In this document: positions 20,828 to 31,637 of the stretch, piece by piece
Layout of the letters: every line of letters starts with the position of its first letter
Position numbering within the stretch: the stretch's first letter is position 1
From: Ypsolopha sequella
Taxonomy: Eukaryota; Arthropoda; Insecta; Lepidoptera; Ypsolophidae
Direction of reading: 5' to 3'
Length of the DNA stretch: 64,000 nucleotides
NCBI GenBank assembly: GCA_934047225.1
Contig: OW203987.1
Coordinates: 5,731,501-5,795,500, forward strand
Position numbers and translations under genes: made by a program
The notes under the pieces: model-generated
Seen by the model: only the letters and a program-made list of their open reading frames with translations
Told to the model about the DNA's origin: nothing
Database searches by the model: none

Positions 20828-21986
20828 TGGCGCAAAAGTAATGTCATCATTTGAATTGGCTGCCATTTTAGTATAAATGAAAAAAAAAGAGCTCTGTTTT
20901 AATAAAATGTTTATTTGAAAGTGTAAAATTGAAAAAATTATATCGCTCAAAATGGCTACCTCCAGAGTTGATGCATAATTGCGCTTGTTTTGCGGCATTT
21001 TCAATTGTTGCAAAACATCTGGCTCCAAATTGGCGATTTCTTCTTCAATGTTATCTTTCAATACTTGCATGGTTCATGGTCTGTTGTGGTAAATGCGAGA
21101 TTTTAAAAAGCCCCAAAGGAAGAAGTCTGGTGCTGTTAGATCTAGCGATCTGGACGGCCAGTTCAAATTACCAAAACGGGAGATTCAAAATTTGTCAAAT
21201 AAGCAGTAACAATAATTCACGTTTTGAGGTGTGTATCGCTCCATGGCTTGTTGATACCTAATTCTCTATACAGTGTGTCCCTCGTACAAGTGCACATCCG
21301 AAAAGGGGTCAAACTAGACCTTATTTAATCGACAAAAAAATGTTGTTTTTTTTTTAGAAAATCTTTGTTTTATAGGTTTACGTTTTAAATTTTTTTTTGC
21401 CTACCATGGAGACTATGTATAAAATATGTCATAACTTTTGATCTATCGCGAGTAATGCAATGAAATAAAACTGTTATAATTCTTAAGAATAGACGTTGCA
21501 TACCAAATCAAAAAATAAAACATAATCAACTACCATTACTATAAAAATAATATCCTAAATGATTATTTCTTTAATTTTTCCTTCTTTTTCTGAGTGATAG
21601 TCGATTATTTCAAAATAATGTCCCCGTTTTACTATACTTTTATTCCTATTTATCATTGCCTATTCCATTATCTTTGTAACAAAAAAAAAATACAACGTTC
21701 TATCATAAATACAATATTTTCTACGAGCGGTTAACCAAAGGCACTGCGCTCGCGTCCCATACAAAGATACCAGAGTATTTCTTCAAGATAAAAAAAAAAT
21801 TAAAAATATTTTTTTCTTTGTTTTTGTCGATATATTTAGATCTAAAATAGTTTTACCCACTTTCGGATGTGCACTTGTACGAGGGACACACTGTATATCT
21901 ACATCATAAATGTCAAAGCACAGTGACATTTGGCGCCATCTGCAAAAATGGCAGCCAATTCAAATTATGACATTACTTTTGCGCCA
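20828..21986. mobile_element. Tc1/mariner-like (IS630) deletion derivative interrupted by a MITE
   Basis: The terminal repeats TGGCGCAAAAGTAATGTCAT...TTGAATTGGCTGCCATTTT are about 42 bp. A minus-strand remnant reads LTAPDFFLWGFLKSRIY then VLKDNIEEEIANLEPDVL, typical of the C-terminal catalytic block of IS630/mariner-family transposases; the N-terminus and first two acidic residues are deleted. The outer few bases are eroded compared with the second copy at 63153-63715. Confidence 0.82.
21271..21893. mobile_element. TA-flanked MITE, CAGTGTGTCCCTCGTAC family
   Basis: The termini CAGTGTGTCCCTCGTACAAG (continuing TGCACATCCGAAA) are inverted and flanked by TA (21269-21270, 21894-21895). A 598-bp sister is at 40589-41186. 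The uninterrupted target is visible at 63612-63632. No coding capacity. Confidence 0.9.
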
Positions 21987-22261
21987 GGAAAATTAAGATC
22001 AAATGGACGTATTCAAATCCAATAATCACGTTAAAACTCCTTTTTGAAGGTAACGATTAATCCAATCCAGTCACACGTAAAGGCCGCAATAAATTACGGC
22101 AAAGCTAGCAGGCATTTTAGATTGCTTCAGAAATTACTTTTTGTATGCTTACCTGCTTAAGAATATTAATATTTTGTACGCGATCTCGTTCTATATCAGT
22201 AAACGAATTTCAAGATTTCTTCCTCCCTGCGTCTTCCAATTTAAGCAAAAGTAATTAATTC

Positions 22262-22480
22262 TAAATTACCCCTATATCAGCGAAAGCTCGGTTGATAAGA
22301 CGCCGAACTCTTAATATTAGGACCCATGGTCGAATCTAATTAACCAATCAAAGAGTTTTTTTGTTTTAATTGATGTTTATAGTATTTGTATACCACTAGC
22401 TGAACGGTGAAGAAAAACACAGTGAGGTTAACCTGCATGCCCTAAAAAGCAGAAAATGGTGTCAGTATGTACATTGTAAA
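22262..22480 (+). mobile_element. degraded SINE
   Basis: AGCTCGGTTGATAAGACGCC, TGAACGGTGAAGAAAAACAC and AACCTGCATGCCCTAAAAAG correspond in order to the SINE at 19785-20142. The A and B boxes are mutated. Confidence 0.55.
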
Positions 22481-22639
22481 TAACATAATATATATTTTAA
22501 ATCGATTAATAATACATTTAAGTTTATGTAATATACATATATAAGTATATAGATAATTATACATATAATACTCTTAATATTATTAAATGGTACGTTAATT
22601 TAGCTGCAAAACAATAGAAGGTCGAAGTTCCTAAAAATG

Positions 22640-22880
22640 GCTATTGTTTTTTATGTGTTTTAATCATAGTTGTGTTAATTTTTGTTTATTGTTTTAAGTA
22701 TCCTTATGGATGAACAGGCAGTGACAGAATAACATCGTCCCTTTGCTATGGCTTAAGGGACAAAAGCTGAGTCACCGACCTTTTCAACAGAACCTGTTTA
22801 ATCCTAAATAGTCTTTAAGTATTATGTGTTTTGTGTTGTGTTCTGTTGAATAAAAACTTTATTTTTTATTTTTTTTAGGA
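22640..22880 (+). repeat. non-LTR 3'-end fragment
   Basis: CAGTGACAGAATAACATCGT ... AAAGCTGAGTCACCGACCTT followed by an A/T-rich end resembles 62640-62850, where a GATCAGCGTCACAG...GCTGAGTCAGAGACC block precedes a T/C-rich tail. The identification is tentative. Confidence 0.35.
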
Positions 22881-23101
22881 TAGCGATAAGGTAACAGGGT
22901 TAACAATGTTAGATGATTTTACTCATGGAATGTACCCCTGTACAGATATCCATATAGGAAGCCTTTGTGTCTGTCTGCTAATATTTATACCGAGAAAAAT
23001 CCAGGTGACATTACACTTCGAAAATATTTTGGAAATCGTGTGAGGTCTTTAAAAAGGTGTGCTTTTTTACTTATTAAATCCTACATTCGTTCTTTCCACA
23101 G

Positions 23102-23228
23102 GCGCAGCAGACAAAGAATCAGATGAGGAGGAAGGTAACGCGGCAGGTAGCGGGCCGCCTCCCTACGAGGAAGAGGATGCGGAGCGAGGCAAGCAGATCC
23201 TGCCGCTGTCAGCCCATCCCATCACTGT
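23102..23228 (+). CDS. host gene, internal exon: acidic PPPY-containing segment
   Basis: This is a 127-bp exon with a polypyrimidine tract and AG at 23100-23101 and a GTGAGT donor at 23229. One frame is open throughout and reads ADKESDEEEGNAAGSGPPPY, then EEEDAERGKQILPLSAHPIT. The acidic stretch and PPPY (a PPxY motif that could bind WW domains) suggest a disordered regulatory region. The exon starts in codon phase needing one upstream base and ends with two bases (GT) that are completed by the C of the next exon, so the splice joins in frame. The exon before it is not visible in the window. I do not recognise the family. Confidence 0.7.
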
Positions 23229-23480
23229 GTGAGTACAACTAAAGAGAGCCATGGTGGCTCGGTCGATCTGACCTTCTGTCAGGAGGTCTGCGTTAGAATT
23301 ATTTGGGCATTCGTATGTTTTCCCTCTCCTTGGAAAGATAAACTTTAAAGTCCCGCGTAGCGTAACCTTACGTTCTGGTATTGTTTTATATTAGTTTTTT
23401 TCTGGTATTGTTTTATATTAGTTTTTGAAGGCGCTCATGTAGTTTTAAGACTTCGTCATCACCCAAAAACTACTTACAAA

Positions 23481-23876
23481 TTGGTGGATGAAGGTATAAG
23501 AAAGCTCCATACTATAGGAATTGAACGAGACATTAAATTTACAATCTGTGCATTTCCCTACAGTGACAAATATGACGCAACAAGAAAAAGTATTATATCA
23601 CAACTAAATATGATATTTTATAACTCATCAACATCAAGCAATTTCATTAACTTTTTTGATGTAAATGCTTTTACAGAGTCTGCATATATGACCAAGTATA
23701 GATTTTGCAATTTGCTACTAAATAATATATTTAGTAATAATAATAACTGCACAGTTAAAATTATTAGTGACAGTATAATTCCAGCGCTTCAACAGTTTGA
23801 AAGTGTGTCTGACTTAAATTCATCTAAAACTGCTTTTTTAGAAATAAGACCAAAAAATCTAATTGTATTAATATAA
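23481..23876 (+). pseudogene. ORF1 C-terminal part (SGNH/esterase-like region)
   Basis: 131 codons remain (DEGIRKLHTIGIERDIKFTI...), resembling the C-terminal half of the esterase-like ORF1 proteins known in CR1-group elements; the N-terminal catalytic Ser block is missing here. Its TAA stop (23874-23876) overlaps an ATG at 23876-23878 as TAATG, which opens the ORF2 frame. Confidence 0.6.
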
Positions 23877-26722
23877 TGCACCAAAACATTTAAGGGCTAA
23901 ATAATAAAAAACTAGAATTAAATCTTGTAGTTGCCAAATTCAAAGTAGATGTGATTTGTCTGACAGAAACTTTTCTTGTGGACAGTGAAATGAATTTTGA
24001 TTCTGTAAATTATAGGACTATAAGCGAAACCAATAGGAAACGTAAAAAAGATAGGGGTGGTGTTGCCATTATAGTTCATAAGGACCTAACCTGTAAGTCA
24101 AGAGCAGATATAGCTAAATTATCAATCCTTAATCATATTGAGTTAGCCTGTGCTGAGTTTAGTAAGATCATCATTGTATGTGTGTATCATCCTCCGAAAG
24201 GCAAAATCAATACATTTTTTAATGTAATGGACAGTGTCCTTAACAAAATCTCTCTAAGTAACAAGAATCTTGTTGTGTGCGGAGATTTCAATGTTGATCT
24301 GATAGTAGAAAGTGGCAAAAGTAAAGAGTTGCTAGATCTATTTCATAGTTTCGGGCTAAAACAAAATTATTCTGATCCAACCCGTGTTACAAGTCATTCG
24401 GCCACTTGCCTTGATAATATTTTTACAAATGACAACGATAAAGTGATGCAATCTATTATGCTAACTGAATTATCTTCTGATCACAAAGGACAATTAATTA
24501 AATTAGAAACCGAAAGAGAAACATCTATACAAAAAATAAAATTTAGGTCGATAACAAATGCCAAACTGCATAATTTCAAAACAAATGTTTGTATGCGACT
24601 TCATGAAAATTTGACTCAATTTTACGATAATGACTGTGTTAATCAGATGTATGAAATATTTTTTAATAATATCATTAATGAGTTTGACACGGAGTTTCCG
24701 CAGTTGTCAAAAAATAAAGGCAAAAATGTTGTATTCTGCGACTGGGCCACGTTAGGGATTTTAAAAAGTAGAAACAGACTGTACGAACTTTATTACATGA
24801 AGTCATTTAATTTTGATGCTAAGTTCCAAAACTATGTCAAGAGCTATAGCAAAATATTTAAAAAAGCTTGTATTGTTGCAAAAAAACTTTATACAAAATA
24901 TAAAATTATGAATGCTCCAGATAAAATAAAGGCCACTTGGAGGGTTATAAAAGAGGAAACTGGAAAGAATGTGATAAAATCAACTCAAAATGTCATTTTA
25001 AAGATTGATAAGCTTGAAATTGCTGACAATAATACTGTCGCAGAGGAATTTGATTCATATTTTTGTAGAGCTCCCTTTGAATTAACGAGTCATTTGAACT
25101 CAAGCCCAGCTGACGCTAAGGTGATACTTGAAGACAATGTCCCATTCATGAAAATGCTATTTAATTTTTAACACATAAAACAAAAAGATATTATTAAGAC
25201 ATTTAAACGACTAAAACAAAAGAAGACTGAAGACAGTTGGGGATTATCCGTCAAGGTTATTAGTAGTATTATTTATGATATTGCCTTCTATTTAGCTGAA
25301 ATTTTCAATAAGTCAGTTGACTTAGAAACTTTTCCTGATCTCATGAAACTGAGCAAAGTAATTCCTATCCATAAAGACGGAAGTAAAAGTGATCCAAGTA
25401 AATATAGGCCTGTCGCAGTACTACCCGCAGTGAGCAAAATATTTGAGATGATCATGTTAAATCAGTTATTAGATTACTTTGAAGCCAACAATATACTACA
25501 CAAAAAACAATTTGGATTCACAAAAGGCTCCTCAACTTGCGACGCCGCTGCAACTCTTGTAGAACATATATATGACTCTTGGGAGAAAGTAAATGATGCC
25601 ATTGGTATATTTTGCGATCTCTCCAAGGCGTTTGATTGCGTCAATCACGAAATTCTTTTAATGAAACTCTCTTATTACGGCATTAATAACAATAACCTTA
25701 AATTGATACAGTCTTATTTAACAAATAGAAAGCAGCAAGTTGAAGTAAACGGAGTTAGATCAAAAGGCTCTTCCGTCCAAATGGGTGTTCCGCAAGGATC
25801 CATATTAGGCCCATTCCTTTTCCTTGTTTATGTGAACGACTTACCATACTAAATAGAAAAAGTAGCTGAAATTGTTATGTTTGCTGACGACACATCACTG
25901 ATTTTTGATGTCGTTAAGGGAAACATTGATGCAAACAATATAAACACTGCTCTCATACTCGTATATACCAAAAAATGGTTCTCTGTAAATAATTTATCAC
26001 TAAATGCATCGAAAACAAATTTAATAAGGTTTACTCTTAGGTGTAATCAAGTATCTAGCTCGATTAATATCGAAACTGAAACACTACCATTCCAGAACAA
26101 AACAAAATTTCTTGGCTTGGTTCTGGACTCTAAATTAAGATGGCATGAACATATTGACCAACTGTCAAAAAGATTAAGTTCAGCAGTGTTTGCCATACGC
26201 AACATAAGAAAACTAACTGACGTTGAAACTGCCAAAACAGTATATTTTAGCTATTTTCATAGCGTTATGTCTTATGGGATATTGTTGTGGGGTAATGCAG
26301 CAGATGCAAATCGTGTATTTATTTTACAAAAGAGAGCGGTTCGGGCGTTGCTTAAACTGTCATCACGCCAAAGTCTTAGAGAGATTTTTAGGGAAGTAAA
26401 TATTATAACAATGCCAAGTCTTTACATATATTGCTGCATTATGTATGCTAGGAAAAATCTCGGAATGTATACTCAGCACAAGGACATTCACAATTATTGG
26501 ACCAGAAATAGGAATAAATTGATTGTGCCTCACACAATATTGACTAAAGTTTGTAAAAGCTTTGTTGTAAATAGCATTAAGATGTATAATAAAGTTCCGA
26601 AACTCATTCAAGAAAAAAATGAGAAACATTTTAAAAACAGTACAAAATTAATCTTGACGAAAAAGTCCTACTATAGTGTAGATGCCTATTTAGATGACAA
26701 AGGTCCACTTATAGTTGGCTAG
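23876..26722 (+). pseudogene. ORF2 endonuclease-reverse transcriptase with three in-frame stops
   Basis: The ORF2 frame starts at the ATG of a TAATG overlap and stays in one register for 2.8 kb. It is broken only by TAA at 23891-23893, 25169-25171 and 25850-25852. Endonuclease motifs: ICLTETFL, VCGDFNVDL and LSSDHKG. RT motifs: YRPVAVLPAVSKIFE, FCDLSKAFDCVNHE, MGVPQGSILGPFLFLVYVND and MFADDTS. The C-terminus ends SYYSVDAYLDDKGPLIVG. The lack of frameshifts suggests decay mainly by C-to-T and similar point changes. The product would be an apurinic-endonuclease-like nuclease fused to RT. Not functional as read. Confidence 0.87.
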
Positions 26723-26971
26723 AATTGAACAAAAATGTAAGAATTAAATTTTTATCTATTTTAACAATTTTTGTTTTTCTAATTTATGGTTAATTTTATT
26801 TTATTGTTATGACATTTCTATTGACTGTTATTTTTCAATTTTATTTTTTTTTATTTTTTTGTGTTTTAGTGCGTAAGATTTATTTCAATATTGTAACTTT
26901 GACGTGTATAAGTGTGCTTTAACTGCTCCTATATACTTAATAAACGCTTTGACTTTGACTTTGACTTTGAC

Positions 26972-27629
26972 CACTTTAAACTCTTTTAAAAATGAAACAA
27001 GCTCAATATTACTAGAGTATTACAGCTCAAATTAAAATAATGTTTTGATATAGTTCTTACTTGTATTTACTGCACATTACATACCTAAACATAATTAATG
27101 TCGAACAACGATGTAAATTAACTTATATATAGTTCTTAATATTTTAGGGACCTCCTTGTCTGTATTAAATTTAAAATAATTTTAAGTAAAATGTATAAGT
27201 GACTGTCTGTGTCCTAAATAAATCTAAATAAAAAAATTCAAAAAAATTGTGTCAAAAGGGCCTGGTGTAATAAAATCTGTAACCGTTTTAATAAGAGAAC
27301 ATGTGATCTTCAATACCAGGTGACAGTTACTAACGTTTATACTATACTCTTAAATATGGTACCAAGAGGTGACGGTAGGACTTAATGGCCTTGACTAACT
27401 TTTAATATACTCCTCTAGGCCCTGGACTAGGCGCTACAAGACACATCACTACTACATATCATGGCGATGATTTATCTTTCTGCTGTTTTTCTATACCACA
27501 GTGATAGATTTGGCCCGGGCCAAACTAGCTTTTCGGAAGTCTTGCAGCGCAGAAGAGAGCCGGTATTTAGGTTTGAAGGTTATTTTTTATTACAACCGAA
27601 AACTAGTTTTTAAAATCGGATTGGGCCTG
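26972..27629. other. intronic AT-rich DNA, nothing firm
   Basis: A retro-like A-rich end occurs near 27130-27245 (AAATAAATCTAAATAAAAAA), but no coding remnant was found. Confidence 0.4.
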
Positions 27630-27780
27630 TAGCATACACTTACTTCCACTTACGGAGCAGTAAAGGAAAACCTGTGACCTAAATTTACATTCCATTAAAA
27701 TCACGAATTTGTGCCCGAAATCGGGGCTCTGTCACGTTGGGAAGTAAAACGCGAGAGTAAAGTGTCTTTAAAAGGGTTAA
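27630..27780 (+). mobile_element. degraded SINE body
   Basis: GCAGTAAAGGAAAACCTGTG, then TTGTGCCCGAAATCGG and GTCACGTTGGGAAGTAAAAC, follow the order of the SINE at 19785-20142. The tRNA-like head is missing. Confidence 0.5.
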
Positions 27781-27896
27781 CTTTTTAGTTTTTTTTTTTT
27801 TATACTACCACTCCCTTGAGGATCAATGTCGTGACGATGTTTATTTATTGAATTGAGTATGCTTGAAAAGATAAATAGTATTTTGTTGCATTTCAG

Positions 27897-27954
27897 CGAG
27901 GTGTCTGCGAGTCAACAGGACTTCTTTAAGATGCTCGATGAAAGAATCGAAAAG
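27897..27954 (+). CDS. host gene, penultimate exon
   Basis: This 58-bp exon lies between TTTCAG (27891-27896) and GTAACA (27955). With the two bases from the previous exon it reads VEVSASQQDFFKMLDERIEK, and ends exactly on a codon boundary. The peptide looks amphipathic and helical. The intron after it is only 74 bp (27955-28028). Confidence 0.75.
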
Positions 27955-28028
27955 GTAACAAAGACCCTCAAGTAACTCATGAGACTTTTGTATGGCGTTT
28001 GCTTTAAAATATGCATTTTCTTTCACAG

Positions 28029-29609
28029 GGCAAAGATTACGACTCTAATAGCGAAACCGAAGTGCGCTTAGAACAGGAGCGGCGTAAAATTTTGATTGAT
28101 CAATGGAAATCGGCTTCCCAGTCAACGCAATCCTCATTCTCACAGTCAAGTCCACCAACACCAGCCAGGAGACGAGCTCTGAGACCTATGCCGCAGCCTC
28201 CGGACCGCCACAGCAGTCCTGGGGCTTCCAGGAGATGCTACAGACACCAGCAAATGTCCGAAGGCGCATCCCCACCCACCAGGAGAGCACACAGTGCGCA
28301 ACCACACCACCAAGCAGATCAAAGACAAACAAACGGCGACAGAGATTGGATGAGAGACGATTCTAACAAGTCACCCGTCAAGAGACCACAAAGCGCCGGA
28401 GCCAATTGGAAGAACAATCCCAAAGTAGCTCCCTTCAACCAAAAATCTAAGAAAAATGACGCAAACGAAAACCCTAGATCATCCAATCACAGGGACTTCG
28501 AGCATATCTCAAGTTCTGCTCAAGACATCTCGCAAATAACGTACAACCCCACGTTCCAAACACACAGCCCAGCGCACTCTACGAAATCTCAGCAGCCATA
28601 CATATCTCAGATCGTGTCTTATCCGACATCACAGCAAGTCACGCCACCATCACCTCCCAAATACATAGCGCCGCCAGAAGAGTACCAAGACCCGCAGAAT
28701 CAGGTTCAAGGTAACAAGTATCCAGCTCCTCAGCAGACACCGGTGACACCAAACTCTAACTCAAACATCTACTATATCCATGGAAACATGACGGCAAATA
28801 TCCCTCAGGATATCCACCAGCAGCGGCAGCAGACGGCTATGCACCTCCAGCAGTATGTAGCCATGAAGCAGGCTCAGCAGCAGATGTTTACATACATCCA
28901 AAGAGGGCCCCATACCGTATTTCCCAACGTGCCAGGAGAATACCCTCAAAGAGATCCAAACAGAACGTACGAACAGCAAGAGGAGTACGCCCAGTATAGT
29001 CACACGATGGTGCGACCCCACAGCGCACCTGCTCCCGTAGGAATAGTCAAGCCCATGCCCGTGATGCCAGGCGTCAACCCAATGGATCCGTCACACATGA
29101 CTCAAATGCCAATGTGGTCGCCAATGCCAGCCGTCGTTTCCAGCATGGGGCCATGGGTTCCCGGTCAAGTAGGACAAGACATGCATTACTACCCTCAGTC
29201 TCACTTCATGCATAACATGTACCGACCAAACTCCGCCGGTTCAGCAGGAACTTTGACCAGGTATCATAAGGAAAAGCAGGTGACGGAAGACGGTCAACCA
29301 AAGAACAATTTGTGCCAAAGTATAAATCTAGTCAGACAGAAACCTGTGGGGCAAATCGTGGTAGGAGGTCAAGACCTGACGGTGTGTACTAGTGCCAGTG
29401 ACAGTCCAAGTCCAGCGTCCGTCAGTACTGACAGTGGGGTTTCCCCAGGTAACAGTGTCCCTAACACCAAGAACTCAGTGTTTAACACCATTTCCGGTGG
29501 TTCAATGAAGGAAGCCCCAATCACAAACGCTATAGACTCTAAGAACAAGAAGAGTAAAGTAACTTTTAATAGACCTCTTAAAAATTCAAAAAGTCTCGAC
29601 TCCTCATAA
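28029..29609 (+). CDS. host gene, terminal coding exon: Pro/Gln/Ser-rich protein of unknown function
   Basis: After CACAG at 28024-28028 the frame reads GKDYDSNSETEVRLEQERRK and continues for 526 codons to TAA at 29607-29609. The start of the exon is charged and probably helical (about 28035-28100). The rest is low-complexity: Pro/Arg/Ser segments (SPPTPARRRALRPMPQPP), several PPxPP-like SH3-type motifs, Gln-rich tracts around 28810-28900 (QQRQQTAMHLQQYVAMKQAQ), Met/Pro-rich repeats near 29040-29150, and a Ser-rich then basic C-terminus (KKSKVTFNRPLKNSKSLDSS). GC content and codon use contrast strongly with the AT-rich flanks. No catalytic domain, signal peptide or membrane segment is seen. 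It probably acts as a cytoplasmic scaffold or regulatory tail; that is inference only. I could not match it to a named family. Confidence 0.8.
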   Translation, partial: GKDYDSNSETEVRLEQERRKILIDQWKSASQSTQSSFSQSSPPTPARRRALRPMPQPPDRHSSPGASRRCYRHQQMSEGASPPTRRAHSAQPHHQADQRQTNGDRDWMRDDSNKSPVKRPQSAGANWKNNPKVAPFNQKSKKNDANENPRSSNHRDFEHISSSAQDISQITYNPTFQTHSPAHSTKSQQPYISQIVSYPTSQQVTPPSPPKYIAPPEEYQDPQNQVQGNKYPAPQQTPVTPNSNSNIYYIHGNMTANIPQDIHQQRQQTAMHLQQYVAMKQAQQQMFTYIQRGPHTVFPNVPGEYPQRDPNRTYEQQEEYAQYSHTMVRPHSAPAPVGIVKPMPVMPGVNPMDPSHMTQMPMWSPMPAVVSSMGPWVPGQVGQDMHYYPQSHFMHNMYRPNSAGSAGTLTRYHKEKQVTEDGQPKNNLCQSINLVRQKPVGQIVVGGQDLTVCTSASDSPSPASVSTDSGVSPGNSVPNTKNSVFNTISGGSMKEAPITNAIDSKNKKSKVTFNRPLKNSKSLDSS

Positions 29610-29922
29610 TATTTACTAGAATTTTGTAATTATGTAGATTTTCTAAATGTATGTAGCTTATCGTATGTAGAAATATGTTATGTACATTTTATGTGATAGA
29701 TTCCAAAGTGCTTATCTCCATATTACGTGATTTTAGATTGTTATTTTATTAAATTCAGTGTTACTGTTTATTCGGAAATCTATCAATATCAAAGTAGTTC
29801 AATACTCAACCTATGACAGTGTCCTTTCTTTAAAAATTGATGGTACTACAGAAACTGCATCACGGTTTTCTGTGACCAGGATACAGTTTTACATTTTCAA
29901 ACAAGACAATTTTCAAGGTATA
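29610..29922 (+). other. host 3' UTR with possible polyadenylation signal
   Basis: The sequence after the stop is AT-rich. ATTAAA at 29748-29753 is a plausible polyadenylation hexamer about 140 bp past the stop. A MITE begins at 29923. Confidence 0.45.
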
Positions 29923-30625
29923 CAGGGTGTAATCGTTAAGTGTGACCAGGCGATTATTCCGTAACTATTAAAGATATCAAAAAAAAATAAACTGATATCG
30001 AAAATACGTTACCCAATCAGTAAAATTACATCAATAACTTTTTGAAAATCAAACGAGAAGTATCCAAAATTTTGACATTAAATATTCCCATACATTTAGT
30101 ATGAGATTAGTAGAAAGGTTTTAGTTTCCTTATTTTAAGTGGTCTAGTACTTATTTTACCTTAATCTCGTTTTATGTTTACGTGTGATATGATAATAATG
30201 TTTTTCAAGTAGATACACGTGTAGATTAATTATGTTACCACTTCAAATTAGTAATAAACCTTGTTTCAATATCGTATTAATTTGAACTGGCTGAAAAGCA
30301 ACACACTACAAAAAAAAGGTACTCTTTGGTGTTCGTTCTAAATTCAAAACCTTTATCGCGGGTTGTCATTCCCGCCAATTTTAATAATCGTGATTGTTTT
30401 GTTTATTGATTGAAAAATGGCATATTCCAATATTCTACTAATCTCATACTAAATGTATGGGAATGTTTAATGTCAAAATTTTGGATACTTCTCGTTTGAT
30501 TTTCAAAAAGTTATTGATGTCATTTTACTGATTAGGTAACGTACTTTCGATGTCAGTTTAATTTTTTTTGATATCTGTTATAGGTAAGGAATAATTGCCT
30601 GGTCACACTTAACGATTACACCCTG
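29923..30625. mobile_element. TA-flanked MITE with inverted arms of about 200 bp
   Basis: The ends CAGGGTGTAATCGTTAAGTG...CACTTAACGATTACACCCTG are flanked by TA (29921-29922, 30626-30627). The arms remain similar for about 200 bp, including CCAAAATTTTGACATTAAA, around a unique centre (about 30120-30420). It lies about 310 bp downstream of the host stop codon. Confidence 0.88.
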
Positions 30626-30627
30626 TA

Positions 30628-31139
30628 TACTGGTTTATTCGTCCAAGAATATATAACATGGGATCGTTATCCAGGGTCTTCATACATAATGCACTGGGAT
30701 AGAATAAAAACGACAAAAGCTTTTAGAAAGCAAGCGTGAATAAATTTCACATGTGCATTAGAAATTCAAAGTGTATGTAACAAAGCACATATTATTATAT
30801 TTTCTTTATTACGTACGACTATAGTTATCGATTACGTTGAATATTCCATCCACGTCCAAAGCTTGTGGAAAGCTTCGGCTCCATAAATAATTTCTGAAAT
30901 GTCCTGAGTGTGATTTTATATCAAAACGGAATTTAAAATGTACCATTTTGTGAAAATACTTAAACGATAGAACCTTATCAAAATCTATGTATAAATGAAT
31001 GTTTAGATACAATATATCATCGGTATGTCATCGTGCCTGATTCGTTTGAGCTAATAATAAGAATAAAAATTACAATCTAAACTATGTATTTTTAATTAAT
31101 TATTTAAAATTACATGAATTATCTCGCGGTACGCGACAT
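30628..31139. other. nothing recognised
   Basis: AT-rich unique sequence. Confidence 0.4.
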
Positions 31140-31261
31140 ATTTCGAATTATTTCCGAATTCGTTCTCGACCGAGCGAGTGTCTCTCGTCAGCGGACGCAG
31201 TCACCACACTGAATATGCATTTCGGCGCGGGCTACGGGGGCGGCGCGGCGGCGGGCGGTGT
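31140..31261 (+). other. possible promoter/first-exon region of an unidentified gene
   Basis: A sudden CpG-rich stretch contains an ATG at about 31215 opening MHFGAGYGGGAAAGGV. A GT at about 31258 could be a donor. The AT-rich surroundings make this stand out, but there is no splice partner, and the adjacent GC-rich DNA is a fold-back repeat. Confidence 0.2.
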
Positions 31262-31610
31262 TACCCCTCGGCCATAGCTTCAGGCTTCTGGCGGTGCTTC
31301 TTGCTGCGCTTCCAGGCGGTTTTTGCGACGGGCTTTGCCCTGCCGCGACACCCGTCGGCGCCTTCCACCGCATCGGATGTATAGCGCGCTCGCTCGCTCA
31401 AAGCGCTCGACACTAGGTTCGTCCTGTGCGCTCGCTCACTGGCTCTGAGCGTCTGGCGACCCATAGCCGGCTCTATACAAATTCATACATTTGGTCTCTC
31501 CGCCGGCGCCGTCGCAAGAAGAACCGCTTGGCGTGCCTCTCGAAGCCTGAAGCTGTGGCCGACCGGTTAGCTCGGTTCGCGCGACGGCGCTCAGCCCGTA
31601 GATGCTGCGG
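31262..31610. repeat. GC-rich fold-back repeat
   Basis: GGCCATAGCTTCAGGCTTC (about 31271) pairs with GAAGCCTGAAGCTGTGGCC (about 31540), and GGCGGTTTTTGCGACGGG pairs imperfectly with CGTCGCAAGAAGAACCGC. The central part (31369-31440) reappears inverted at 55914-55982. The short ORFs here are Arg/Ala-rich composition artefacts. Confidence 0.55.
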
Positions 31611-31637
31611 ACGTATGTATTTTTGTAACCTCTAACA

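Larger units (their letters stand above)
23427..26971 (+). mobile_element. CR1/Kiri-like non-LTR retrotransposon, 5' uncertain, three nonsense codons
   Basis: It has an ORF1 fragment, then an endonuclease-reverse transcriptase frame, an AT-rich 3' UTR and a (TTTGAC)n tail at 26946-26971. It belongs to the same clade as the 42.8-47.1 kb element but is clearly a different family, with roughly half the residues alike in the endonuclease. The 5' boundary is not defined. It lies in the sense orientation of the host intron. Confidence 0.85.
23229..27896 (+). other. host intron, 4.7 kb, carrying a same-sense retrotransposon
   Basis: The intron runs from GTGAGT at 23229 to TTTCAG at 27891-27896. Its contents are a 26-bp tandem duplication (23375-23426), a non-LTR element (about 23427-26971), unassigned AT-rich DNA and a SINE remnant (27630-27780). 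Confidence 0.7.

Noticed and set aside
20801..21261. Separate host genes on each strand
   Set aside because: The minus strand is a transposase remnant; the plus-strand ORF is its shadow.
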